Notes under the pieces: model-generated
Seen by the model: only the letters and a program-made list of their open reading frames with translations
What the model was told of the DNA's origin: nothing
Database searches by the model: none
Translations under genes and position numbers: made by a program
From: Flagellimonas aquimarina
Lineage (GTDB): Bacteria; Bacteroidota; Bacteroidia; Flavobacteriales; Flavobacteriaceae
Reading direction: 5' to 3'
Assembly (NCBI RefSeq): GCF_003149745.1
Contig: NZ_QGEG01000001.1
Span: 744,001 to 808,000 of the forward strand
DNA: 64,000 bases
Part shown: piece by piece, positions 10,055 through 17,865 of the stretch
How the letters are laid out: each line of letters begins with the position of its first letter
How positions within the stretch are numbered: position 1 is the stretch's first letter

Positions 10055-10486
10055 ATGAAAGTAGCAATAGGAAATGATCATGCTGGCACAGACTATAAAT
10101 TAGCGATTATTGGTCTGTTAAAGTCCAAAGGTATTGAGGTAATCAATTACGGCACCGACGGCACCGATAGTGTTGATTATCCTGATTTTGTGCATCCTGT
10201 TGCCACAGATGTAGAAGAAGGAAAAGTTGATCTTGGTATTGTAATTTGTGGAAGTGGAAATGGAGCAAGCATGACGATTAACAAACACCAAAAAGTTAGA
10301 GGAGCGCTCTGTTGGACCAAAGAAATAACGGCCTTGGCAAGAGAACACAATGATGCGAACATATTAAGTCTTCCAGCTCGTTTTATAGCTCTACCACAAG
10401 CTCTGGAGATGGTGGAAACTTTTTTGAACACAGAATTTGAAGGAGGCCGACACGAAAGAAGAATTGAAAAAATAGCCTGTAGATAG
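10055..10486 (+). CDS. rpiB: Ribose-5-phosphate isomerase B
   Basis: Interconverts ribose-5-phosphate and ribulose-5-phosphate in the pentose phosphate pathway (143 aa, LacAB/RpiB family). Visible residues: 'IGNDHAGTDYK' with D8/H9, 'YGTDGTDSVDYPDF', the catalytic-cysteine loop 'CGSGNGASMTINK' (C65), and 'EHNDANILSLPAR', the anion-binding H/N/R region. Both ATG and promoter position support the start. The CDF gene follows 15 bases downstream, so a small operon is likely. Confidence 0.94.
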   Translation: MKVAIGNDHAGTDYKLAIIGLLKSKGIEVINYGTDGTDSVDYPDFVHPVATDVEEGKVDLGIVICGSGNGASMTINKHQKVRGALCWTKEITALAREHNDANILSLPARFIALPQALEMVETFLNTEFEGGRHERRIEKIACR

Positions 10487-10501
10487 CATAAACCAAAACA
10501 C

Positions 10502-11416
10502 ATGGGGCACCACCACCATGGTCACTCACATTCACACGACGACTTAAAAGGAAGAAACCTATTAATTTCCATTCTTCTCAATATAGCCATTACCGTTTCT
10601 CAGGTAATTGGCGGAATTATCTCTGGTAGCCTTGCGTTATTATCTGATGCACTTCACAACTTTAGTGATGTTCTTTCCTTGATCATTAGCTATATAGCAA
10701 CACGTTTGGGAAAAAAGAAGGCCTCAAGCCTTAAAACATTTGGTTACAAAAGAGCGGAAATTATGGCTGCCTTTGTTAATGCTGCAACACTTGTAGTAGT
10801 GGCTGTAATATTGATGATTGAGGCCGTAGAGCGCTTAATGGAACCTAAGGAAATAGAGTCCAATCTAGTTATCTGGTTATCATTGTTCGGTATTTTAGCC
10901 AATGGGTTTAGCGTTCTTTTATTAAAAAAGAACGCCAATGAAAACATGAACATGAAATCAGCCTACCTACACTTGTTAACAGATATGATGGCCTCGGTAG
11001 CTGTATTTATAGGAGGGCTTTTAATGAAATTTTATCAAGTTTACTGGGTAGATGCCATATTAACAATGGCGATTGGGGTTTATCTTATTTATATGGGGTA
11101 TGATCTATTAAAAGAATCTACAAAAGTATTGATGCTCTTTACACCAAAAAGTATTGTGGTTAAAGAAATTGTAGAATCCATTTGTACTATTGAGCCGATA
11201 AAAAATGTACATCATGTTCACATTTGGCAGCTTAATGAAGAAGAGATTCATTTAGAGGCCCATATTGATTTTAAAGAAGATATTAAACTCTCAGAGTTTG
11301 ATGAAATATTGGACAAAATAGAAGAACACGTTTATCACAAACACGGTATCAACCATGTTAATATTCAACCTGAGTTTGATAAATGTGATTCTAAAAATGT
11401 AATTGTACAGGATTAA
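10502..11416 (+). CDS. Cation diffusion facilitator (CzcD/ZitB-like) metal efflux pump
   Basis: Inner-membrane divalent metal/proton antiporter, probably for Zn2+ (304 aa). The N-terminus is His-rich ('GHHHHGHSHSH', residues 2-12). Six helices are predicted; the transport site is visible as H52/D56 in 'DALHNFSD' (helix II) and H157/D161 in 'HLLTD' (helix V), the H-D/H-D set associated with zinc-type CDF proteins. A cytoplasmic ferredoxin-like domain (about 215-300) contains 'VHHVHIWQLNEEEIHLEAHI'. Its stop codon overlaps the start of the next gene by one base, implying translational coupling. Confidence 0.93.
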   Translation: MGHHHHGHSHSHDDLKGRNLLISILLNIAITVSQVIGGIISGSLALLSDALHNFSDVLSLIISYIATRLGKKKASSLKTFGYKRAEIMAAFVNAATLVVVAVILMIEAVERLMEPKEIESNLVIWLSLFGILANGFSVLLLKKNANENMNMKSAYLHLLTDMMASVAVFIGGLLMKFYQVYWVDAILTMAIGVYLIYMGYDLLKESTKVLMLFTPKSIVVKEIVESICTIEPIKNVHHVHIWQLNEEEIHLEAHIDFKEDIKLSEFDEILDKIEEHVYHKHGINHVNIQPEFDKCDSKNVIVQD

Positions 11417-11856
11417 TGGAGGTTGTTGTAAAGACATTTGAAGAACTCACAAACACAGAACTTTATCAATTAATGCGGTTAAGAAGTGAGGTTTTTGTTG
11501 TGGAACAGGACTGTGTTTATCAAGACTTGGACAACAAGGACCAAAAAGCGCTCCATGTTTTAGGAAAAAAAGACAATAAAATAGTTGCATATACCCGAGT
11601 GTTTAAACCAGGAGATTATTTTAAAAACACCAGCATAGGCAGAGTGGTAGTACATGAAAAAGAACGAAAGTTTGGATATGGAATGATTATAATGGAGGCC
11701 TCACTGAAAGAAATAAAGAAAAGGTTTCCGGATAATTCCATTGAGCTTTCTGCGCAGACATATTTAGTAAAGTTCTACACCAGTTTAGGCTTTAAAGTCT
11801 TTGGGGAGGAATATCTTGAAGATGGTATTCCACATATAAGAATGATCAGAAAGTAA
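11416..11856 (+). CDS. GNAT N-acetyltransferase, ElaA-like
   Basis: Acetyl-CoA-dependent acyltransferase of 146 aa. 'LRSEVFVVEQDCVYQDLDNKD' is the hallmark N-terminal segment of the ElaA subgroup, and 'IGRVVVHEKERKFGYGMII' holds the acetyl-CoA binding loop (R/Q-x-x-G-x-G/A form). The ATG at 11416 uses the last base of the CDF stop codon (TAATG), so the genes are coupled. The acceptor substrate is unknown. Confidence 0.88.
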   Translation: MEVVVKTFEELTNTELYQLMRLRSEVFVVEQDCVYQDLDNKDQKALHVLGKKDNKIVAYTRVFKPGDYFKNTSIGRVVVHEKERKFGYGMIIMEASLKEIKKRFPDNSIELSAQTYLVKFYTSLGFKVFGEEYLEDGIPHIRMIRK

Positions 11857-11858
11857 GG

Positions 11859-12467
11859 TTACACAAATTTTTTGCCCACACCCGCTTCAATTAAAAAGTC
11901 TAGTTTTAAAATCAGGTTTACTGGTTTTTCTGCCTTATTTTTTCTTGAGAAAAAAAGATATCCCTCACTTTTTACATTTAGTGCCTCTAGCGCTAATTTT
12001 CCATGGAAAGTTTTCACGGAGGTCACAATTTCTTGTAACCGTTTTTTTGTCAACCCACGGCATTTTAAAAACTCAATAAGCTTTTTTCTGTTTATAAAAG
12101 TTATGCTGCAAGAGGTAAACGTGTTTTCTTCATCAGCATAAATATTGGTGACCAAGGCATAAAAATGCGTTTTCTTGTTTGGGTCAAACAACCAGCCTTG
12201 TTTTTTAATCCCATTTTTTTCATAGAAAAGCTCAAATGCGAAAGTGGGGAGACTATCATTTATATAATCCAATTGCGCTTTTTCATCAATATAAAAAACA
12301 GCATCAACAAATTTGCTGGAAAGGACAAGGTCTATGCCTTTTTTTTGCTCCTCAAGAGCATAAACCCTCTTAAAACAGTATCGCTTTAAGTGCCTTTTGT
12401 AATATTTGTCCAGTAATTTAGATAATTGTTTTTCTTTGTCTAAGTCCGATTTAAAACTACTTTTCAA
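11859..12467 (-). CDS. Probable type II restriction endonuclease (PD-(D/E)xK-like), partner of the m5C methylase
   Basis: Hypothetical protein of 202 aa whose start overlaps the 3' end of the cytosine methylase by 11 bases, the usual arrangement of a restriction-modification pair. Candidate nuclease residues can be read in order: D46 in 'KGIDLVLSSKFVDAVFYI', then D61-E62-K63 ('IDEKAQLDY'), then E79 ('TFAFELFYEKNG'). This matches a D...(D/E)xK layout. No signal peptide or membrane segment. The residue pattern is seen; the nuclease function is inferred from it and from the neighbour. I do not recognise a characterised enzyme, and the target site is unknown. Confidence 0.68.
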   Translation of the reverse strand: MKSSFKSDLDKEKQLSKLLDKYYKRHLKRYCFKRVYALEEQKKGIDLVLSSKFVDAVFYIDEKAQLDYINDSLPTFAFELFYEKNGIKKQGWLFDPNKKTHFYALVTNIYADEENTFTSCSITFINRKKLIEFLKCRGLTKKRLQEIVTSVKTFHGKLALEALNVKSEGYLFFSRKNKAEKPVNLILKLDFLIEAGVGKKFV

Positions 12468-13692
12468 CCTCTGTTATTTTTTTAAACAAAACAGCTCCAA
12501 TTTTCTCAACAACACCTACTACAAGGGCATTTCCCATAAAAAAGGCTCTCTTTGTATCTGAGATTCCCTCTAACTTGGTGTGGTTGTCCGGAAACATGTT
12601 CAATCTTTCCAGCTCTAAAGGCGATAATCTTCTAAGACCTTTGTTGGTTGCAATCACATGTTTAAACCTTGAGGGTGATTTACCCCCTTCTCCCGTAATA
12701 ATTGTTCTTGAAGGTTGATCAAGGGCATCTGGAAAAACCATGCTGCCCTCACTATAATTATACTCAAAACCAGCTTTGGTTTTTCGAATTTCTTTTTTTG
12801 CACCCTTTAGGTACTCCCACTTTGATAAATCGGTTTCGGAAATGAAAAGCTCCTCACCGGCAGAACCATTTTCCAAAATATCCGAAAGAACAGTTCGGTT
12901 TTCATCATACAGGGAATTGATTTTTAATGTGGACACAGTTCCATCCACACAAATGCCCGAGTTAAAAAATGGGGAAAGGGACTTTTCTGCATTAAAGGAT
13001 TCAGATAGACATACCAAATCCTCATTTAAGAAAAATGACGTTATATTTTGTGTGGTATTTTGAGCAGGAAACGCTGTGGCCACAACACCCTTTTCCAACA
13101 ACCATTCTTTGGGTACAGGATTCTTTATTTTTTTATAAAGTTCGGTGGACTTATGGTAGCCTAAGAAAAACACCCTTCTCCTACGCTGTGGCATACCGTA
13201 GTCCGCTGCATTGATGACCCTCCACTCCACGGCATAGCCCAAATCATTTAGACTTCTGAGCATAACCGCAAAATCTCTTCCCCTTTGGTTTGAAGGGGAT
13301 TTTAGAAGACGGTCAACATTTTCTAAAAAAAGGTACTTAGGCTTTATTTTTTTTTCTGTAAGAATACGATGAATGGACCACCAGAGCACCCCCTTTTTTC
13401 CAATAAGCCCTTTAGAATTTTTAAGCGTGGTGGCAACAGAATAATCCTGGCAAGGAAAACCGCCCACTAAAACATCATGATCTGGCACTTCAGATGTGGG
13501 CACTTCTTCAATATTGGTGTTGGAATGATTTTTAGCCCCAAACCTAGCTTCATAGACCAAAGAAGCGTGTTGTGCTTTTGTGGAAGGCTCCCATTGGTTG
13601 CTCCAAACCACGTTGTAATGGCCCGTATTTTCCAGACCCAGGCGAAAACCGCCAACTCCGGCAAAAAGTTCGCATACCTTTAGTTGTTGCAT
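12457..13692 (-). CDS. DNA (cytosine-5-)-methyltransferase
   Basis: S-adenosylmethionine-dependent m5C DNA methylase (411 aa from ATG 13692; a TTG two codons upstream is also possible). Motifs in order: I 'FAGVGGFRLGL' (SAM binding), IV 'GGFPCQDYSVA' with catalytic C81, VI 'ENVDRLL' (E124), VIII 'QRRRRVFFLG' (169-178), variable target-recognition region about 185-310, IX 'SRTIITGEGG', and X 'RLSPLELERLNMFPDNH' with 'MGNALVVGVV'. The set is complete, so it should be active. It overlaps the putative restriction enzyme gene by 11 bases. Recognition sequence not predictable here. Confidence 0.95.
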   Translation of the reverse strand: MQQLKVCELFAGVGGFRLGLENTGHYNVVWSNQWEPSTKAQHASLVYEARFGAKNHSNTNIEEVPTSEVPDHDVLVGGFPCQDYSVATTLKNSKGLIGKKGVLWWSIHRILTEKKIKPKYLFLENVDRLLKSPSNQRGRDFAVMLRSLNDLGYAVEWRVINAADYGMPQRRRRVFFLGYHKSTELYKKIKNPVPKEWLLEKGVVATAFPAQNTTQNITSFFLNEDLVCLSESFNAEKSLSPFFNSGICVDGTVSTLKINSLYDENRTVLSDILENGSAGEELFISETDLSKWEYLKGAKKEIRKTKAGFEYNYSEGSMVFPDALDQPSRTIITGEGGKSPSRFKHVIATNKGLRRLSPLELERLNMFPDNHTKLEGISDTKRAFFMGNALVVGVVEKIGAVLFKKITEVEK

Positions 13693-13770
13693 GGTCAAAA
13701 ATAAGATTTGTTCATTGGGATGCCAACATAACCATACTTATTCTCTTTTTGTGTCAACCGAAGTTCTTCG

Positions 13771-14637
13771 CTATTCTTTCATTATTTCATTTAACTCCTT
13801 GACTTTCCAACCCTTATTTTCTGTTATAAAAAGCTCAAACATTGCGGCGTGACTTGCTCCGGCCAAAACCATGATTCTTTGGTCGGACGAGCCTGTGTTC
13901 TTTTGAATTAACGACCACATATATAGATTTCTCTTGAACCATTCAGAAGTTAAAAAAGGTCCAGAAAAATCGTTAGGCGTACCAGCCAATAACATTAAAT
14001 TATTATGAAAATGGTTAGAAAAACTGCGCATTTCTGGGCTGTTAAGATAATAGGTGAGATCCAAAAGCGAAGCACCTGATACAATCTTGTTATCAAACTC
14101 TGTGGTAAATTTGGCAATGGCGTCCTCTATCTTTGATTTAAGTTCAGGTTGATTACTTTTTTCAATATCGGCCATGACATCCCCAAAAGGAAATGTTGTT
14201 TCATTATAGTCAATACCATAAACAGTTTTTAGGTTGTTTTCCTTTGCTGTTCTAAAAGCCAACTGAAATATTTCGTTTTTAAGATAAAAGTCAGAAAGAC
14301 TATCGTTTTGAAAGTACTGGCCCTTTGTGTACAGATGATATAAGGAATCCAATTCTTTTTGCTCATTGTAGGGCCATTCCACAAATACTTTGGTTGGATT
14401 GTATTTTTTGATGTTGGACGAAATCTTTTTTAATTCTTGCTGAGACTTTTCGTTCATTACGTCGAATGATTTGGTCTTGGCAAGATCAGCACCTGGGTTA
14501 TTATAATGAAAGGTGCCAATAAGCAAGACTTCTTTGGTATTGGAATTGTCAACAAGCTTTGGTGGCGATTCTTCTTCTTGACCGCTACAGCCAAAAAGTA
14601 AGATTGCAAACAGTAAAAAGGACAAGGAAATCTTCAT
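13771..14637 (-). CDS. DUF5694 domain lipoprotein
   Basis: Predicted lipoprotein (288 aa) with a lipobox 'LLFGCSG' (C17). The body starts 'KEVLLIGTFHYNNPGADLAKTKSFDVMNEKSQQEL..' and later has 'VFVEWPY', 'YGIDYNETTFPF' and 'IMVLAGASHAAMFELF', which match the DUF5694 family, distantly like TraB/GumN proteins with a 'GTFH...H' pair. Biochemical function unknown. It lies between the methylase and an AraC regulator, all on the minus strand, but spacing (about 60-80 bases) does not prove an operon. Confidence 0.8.
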   Translation of the reverse strand: MKISLSFLLFAILLFGCSGQEEESPPKLVDNSNTKEVLLIGTFHYNNPGADLAKTKSFDVMNEKSQQELKKISSNIKKYNPTKVFVEWPYNEQKELDSLYHLYTKGQYFQNDSLSDFYLKNEIFQLAFRTAKENNLKTVYGIDYNETTFPFGDVMADIEKSNQPELKSKIEDAIAKFTTEFDNKIVSGASLLDLTYYLNSPEMRSFSNHFHNNLMLLAGTPNDFSGPFLTSEWFKRNLYMWSLIQKNTGSSDQRIMVLAGASHAAMFELFITENKGWKVKELNEIMKE

Positions 14638-14699
14638 GGTTTCTAAAATTGATGAGCTACAAATCTCTTAATTATTGTGGTCTTAAAATTGTAAAACAT

Positions 14700-15533
14700 T
14701 TACCCATTGTTAAAAATCCAATGGATATTGCTCTTCTCTATGGTTGATAGGTTTTTAAAGAACTTTTTTGGTGAGAGGCCGGTCAACATTTTAAAGTTTG
14801 AGACCATGTGCGATTGGTCAAAAAAGCTGGTTATATAGCTAAGTTCGGTTAGTTTTGTTGTTTTGTCAGAAAGCTGCATCTCCAACAACGCTCTCCTAAA
14901 ACGCAGTATTTTTTTGTATTCGGTTGGTGTTTTGCACAAGTGCCTTTTAAAATGCTTTATAAAAGTCTTCTGACTAACCCCGTATTCATTCGCTAAATAA
15001 GATGAAGTTATATTGGGCTGTTCACCTATCCTATTTATGGCATCACTAAGGAAGGGGTGTTCAAACCCGATAAGTTTTTTAAGCCAATACGCTTCCAACC
15101 CAGAAACAAGCAAACTTTTGTCATTGACCTTCAGCAAGGCTATCATGGACTCTGTGTAGTCTGGAAAGGGAATGAAGGGGTCAAAGTGGCTATTGCTGTA
15201 TGCTTCCAAAGGGTTTTCTAAAAAAGCATTAAGCCCTAAAGGTTTAAAATAAATACAGACTTCTTTAATGTCTCCTTGGTATTGAAAACAAATGGGCTTA
15301 TTGAATCTACAAACCAAACTCGTTTCTAAGGGCTTTGATGGACAAAACTGGGTAGTGACACCATTAGGGTTAATGATGTTCTCCGCGTTGCTTACAATGG
15401 CTATAACAGAAAATAAAGTAGGAAATGTTAGGTAACTTACTTTTTCCTCATTTTTTGAATGCGTAAGGATGTAATAGCTTTCAATATACTTTTGAAGCTC
15501 TTTGTTTTTTGGCTTAAAAGTTTCAATCTTCAT
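14700..15533 (-). CDS. AraC family transcriptional regulator
   Basis: DNA-binding regulator of 277 aa. The C-terminal third (about 170-265) has the two-helix-turn-helix AraC domain: 'ITSSYLANEYGVSQKTFIKHFKRHL' and 'KTTKLTELSYITSFFDQSHMVSNFKMLTGLSPKKFFK'. The N-terminal part is a sensor of the DUF6597-like type common in Bacteroidota. Its ATG overlaps the stop of the upstream NTF2-like lipoprotein gene (4-base overlap), so the pair is one transcript and the lipoprotein may be linked to the signal sensed. Confidence 0.9.
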   Translation of the reverse strand: MKIETFKPKNKELQKYIESYYILTHSKNEEKVSYLTFPTLFSVIAIVSNAENIINPNGVTTQFCPSKPLETSLVCRFNKPICFQYQGDIKEVCIYFKPLGLNAFLENPLEAYSNSHFDPFIPFPDYTESMIALLKVNDKSLLVSGLEAYWLKKLIGFEHPFLSDAINRIGEQPNITSSYLANEYGVSQKTFIKHFKRHLCKTPTEYKKILRFRRALLEMQLSDKTTKLTELSYITSFFDQSHMVSNFKMLTGLSPKKFFKNLSTIEKSNIHWIFNNG

Positions 15534-16045
15534 TCTGGACTATTGAACCCATAGATCGTTGTTTGCATGCCCGCAATCTTCCATTCTCCATTTACTTTTT
15601 CCATTAACCTTGTTTCACGTTTTAGTCCACGGAGAGAATCTTGTTGTTCATAGGTAACCCAAGCTCCGTTTCCATAGAGCCTAACATTTATTTTTTCTAA
15701 CAACTTTGGAACGGGTTCAGGCTCAGGGTGTTCTTCAATAAATGTTTTGACGAATCTACTTATTTCATCCCAACCAACAGATTCGGAAAAGGTACTATCC
15801 GCAAAATCTATGTATGTTTTTGTTATGTTTTTATCATGAACCCATTTTTCTTTCCATGCTTCATAATCCCTATCAAAAGCAGCTTTGGTCTCACTGTTCA
15901 ATGTTTCCAAAATAGCTTTTTTTTCATTGTCAAAATCCACAACCTTATTTTCTACAAGGGCTATAGTTGGCTTTTTTGCTTCTTGACAACTTGTTGCCAA
16001 TAGCAACAGTATACATGCAAAGAAAATTTGGCTTTTACCGGTCAT
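15530..16045 (-). CDS. NTF2-like (SnoaL/DUF4440 type) lipoprotein
   Basis: Predicted lipoprotein of 171 aa, lipobox 'LLATSCQE' (C20). The mature part is an NTF2-like cone fold: 'EKKAILETLNSETKAAFDRDYEAW', 'FADSTFSESVGWDEI', then closing strands 'GNGAWVTYEQQD' and 'MEKVNGEWKIAGMQT'. Such domains bind small ligands or serve as orphan enzymes; no catalytic role can be given. Its last bases overlap the AraC gene start (ATGA type), which suggests translational coupling. Confidence 0.82.
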   Translation of the reverse strand: MTGKSQIFFACILLLLATSCQEAKKPTIALVENKVVDFDNEKKAILETLNSETKAAFDRDYEAWKEKWVHDKNITKTYIDFADSTFSESVGWDEISRFVKTFIEEHPEPEPVPKLLEKINVRLYGNGAWVTYEQQDSLRGLKRETRLMEKVNGEWKIAGMQTTIYGFNSPE

Positions 16046-16146
16046 ATGCTATTTTTCATAAGTTAAAAATATGGCGTCTATCTGCCCTTGAAAATTTCGA
16101 CTAAATATTAAAGTTATAAATTTTCATTTTTGGCGCTGAAGTTTTT

Positions 16147-16359
16147 TCAAAGCTCAGCCATACTTTTAAAAATAGCCCTGCTTAGTGGTATAGTAATAAA
16201 AAACATGGTTGGAACAACCAAAACTGTCAGAATCAAAGTTTTAACAGGTAGTATTACATTGAATAAAATAGGCTCTAAAAGGTACAAAACCATGGTGATT
16301 AGCGGATAGATAGCCAACCAGTTAATAAGCAAAGTTTTTATTGAGTTGTTTTTTCTCAT
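16147..16359 (-). CDS. Small membrane protein resembling the C-terminal membrane part of ABM-domain proteins
   Basis: 70 aa with two hydrophobic helices. 'INWLAIYPLITMVLYLLEPIL' and 'LPVKTLILTVLVVPTMFFITIPL' closely recall the membrane tail found after an antibiotic-biosynthesis-monooxygenase domain in larger bacterial proteins ('W.AIYPL....LP...RTL....V..M.....P'). The monooxygenase domain itself is absent and I see no remnant of it upstream. It may be a stand-alone membrane protein. Function unknown. Confidence 0.6.
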   Translation of the reverse strand: MRKNNSIKTLLINWLAIYPLITMVLYLLEPILFNVILPVKTLILTVLVVPTMFFITIPLSRAIFKSMAEL

Positions 16360-16461
16360 ACGAATACAATTTCAAATGGAGTAAGGCCTAGTGTTTCATT
16401 AAATAAGCACTATACCCCTTTGTGGGATATAGCGCTTGAAAGTCAGCGTGCGGGTTAAATA

Positions 16462-16983
16462 TTATTGTATAAAGCTGTTGAATTGAGCCTCAAAACCTCC
16501 TGCATCTATTGTTCCTTTTCCCATTTCTTCAAAAACCGTTTCGGGAAGGGTTGCTTTAAACCCAAAACCATTTGCTAAAATATCGTAAACAGTTATTGCA
16601 CTTGTTAGGCCTATTACATCTTCAATTGTTTGGTCATTCCACCCCTTTGCCCTAAGACCATTAATGTCGTTTTCGGAAATATTTTTTGAATCTATCGATA
16701 ACTTGCGCACAAATTTTAAGACCGGTTCAATCCTTTCTTGTCTAACCTGAAGATGAGATTCATCAAAAGAATTTAGAACGCCTTTGTGGATTGCTGCACA
16801 AAACTCAGCGCCATTGGATTTTGAAACTTCCAATGAAATAAGTTCACGCTCTTTCCAGGTTAATTCAGATTCTTGTTGCGTTAAATTATCCAGATATCTC
16901 ATTATTGGTAGATATCTTTTGGGGTCTCTAACCAGTACTTCTAAAAAATTCTCTGTGTTTTTTGTCTGCTCTAAATATGCCAT
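16462..16983 (-). CDS. Carboxymuconolactone decarboxylase (AhpD-like) family protein
   Basis: AhpD-fold protein of 173 aa from ATG 16983 (the longer frame to 17040 would overlap the promoter described below). The core 'LTWKERELISLEVSKSNGAEFCAAIHKG' matches the AhpD signature, with C62 and H66; the first Cys of the usual CxxC is Ala (A59), so disulfide-type peroxidase chemistry is doubtful. Such genes are the classical targets of ECF41 sigma factors, and here the sigma gene lies just upstream with a matching promoter at 17013-17039. Confidence 0.88.
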   Translation of the reverse strand: MAYLEQTKNTENFLEVLVRDPKRYLPIMRYLDNLTQQESELTWKERELISLEVSKSNGAEFCAAIHKGVLNSFDESHLQVRQERIEPVLKFVRKLSIDSKNISENDINGLRAKGWNDQTIEDVIGLTSAITVYDILANGFGFKATLPETVFEEMGKGTIDAGGFEAQFNSFIQ

Positions 16984-17012
16984 TTTTTGTTTTAAAAGAT
17001 TAATACTAGTAA

Positions 17013-17039
17013 GACAAATGACAATTGAGAACTGTGACA
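17013..17039 (-). promoter_or_regulatory. ECF41-type promoter of the carboxymuconolactone decarboxylase gene
   Basis: On the minus strand: TGTCACA (17039-17033), exactly 16 bases, then TGTC (17016-17013), 30 bases before the ATG at 16983. The known ECF41 promoter is TGTCACA-N16-CGTC. One base differs in the -10 element. Confidence 0.75.
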
Positions 17040-17119
17040 ATTAATGAAGAATCAGCTTAAATAGAATTTTTTGGCAAAAAACGAAAGTGTCCACAAACTT
17101 TAATTTGAGCTGCGCTGAT

Positions 17120-17704
17120 TTAGGCTTCTTGCAATAGTTTTTTCAACTGGGAAATATTCCTGTTTTTTATAGCCGCAACAAAGCTTTTAAGACAGCTTAA
17201 AGTGGCCTTGTCAATTTTTTGTGGTAGTGCAAATTTTATTGACCTTAATTTGATTTTTGCCCTGCTCAGTATTTTTCTTGAATTTTCTGAGGAAATGGAC
17301 AAAACCTCTGCGATTTCATAGTGATTGTAATTAAAAGCTTCTTTTAAAATGAAGACGGCCCTTTCATTAATGTTTAATGAATTTGATAAGATCTGAAATG
17401 ACATAGTTGCTATGTCTTCAATGTTTAGATTGGTATCTGCAAACCTTGTTGAAATGGGCTCTTGTTTAATACTGCCCAATGGCAGTGTTTTATCATTCTT
17501 TTTTTTAAGATTTATTGATTTGTTAATCGTGCTTTTGATCAAATAGTTTCTTGGGTTCTTTACATCCTTCCTTTCGGAAGAGAGGTAATCTGCCATCACC
17601 TCTTGCGAAACTTCTTTTGCATCTTCAATGGAGTTCAAAACTCTAAAAGCAAACGGGAACAATGCGTTAGGGCACTCTTTTATTTTGAGTTCTTTGCTTT
17701 TCAT
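17120..17704 (-). CDS. ECF41-like RNA polymerase sigma factor lacking the C-terminal SnoaL extension
   Basis: Extracytoplasmic-function sigma factor, 194 aa from ATG 17704 (a further ATG at 17719 would overlap the transcription start predicted by its promoter). Region 2: 'LFPFAFRVLNSIEDAKEVSQEV'; region 4: 'LNINERAVFILKEAFNYNHYEIAEVLSISSENSRKILSRAK'. After region 4 there are only about 30 residues ('LKSFVAAIKNRNISQLKKLLQEA'), which look like the first helix of the SnoaL-like extension that ECF41 factors use to control themselves; the rest is missing and no continuation exists downstream. Neighbouring AhpD-like gene and promoter signatures support the ECF41-like assignment. Confidence 0.85.
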   Translation of the reverse strand: MKSKELKIKECPNALFPFAFRVLNSIEDAKEVSQEVMADYLSSERKDVKNPRNYLIKSTINKSINLKKKNDKTLPLGSIKQEPISTRFADTNLNIEDIATMSFQILSNSLNINERAVFILKEAFNYNHYEIAEVLSISSENSRKILSRAKIKLRSIKFALPQKIDKATLSCLKSFVAAIKNRNISQLKKLLQEA

Positions 17705-17722
17705 GATCTTGCTTTTCATTAA

Positions 17723-17749
17723 GACAATTTAGTGGGCACAAATGTGACT
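17723..17749 (-). promoter_or_regulatory. Probable autoregulatory ECF41-type promoter of the sigma gene
   Basis: Minus strand AGTCACA (17749-17743), 16 bases, TGTC (17726-17723). Same geometry as the promoter of the target gene, with one -35 mismatch. Because the -10 ends 3 bases before ATG 17719, initiation at ATG 17704 is more likely. Confidence 0.6.
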
Positions 17750-17865
17750 AAATAACATCCAGAGCTTGAGTAAAGAAATAGGTTTACATTGTAAATAACT
17801 TATTAAAATGTGGATGATGAGGCCATTTTTTGGTTGCGTGAAAGCTGGTTTAGGGGACTATTGCG

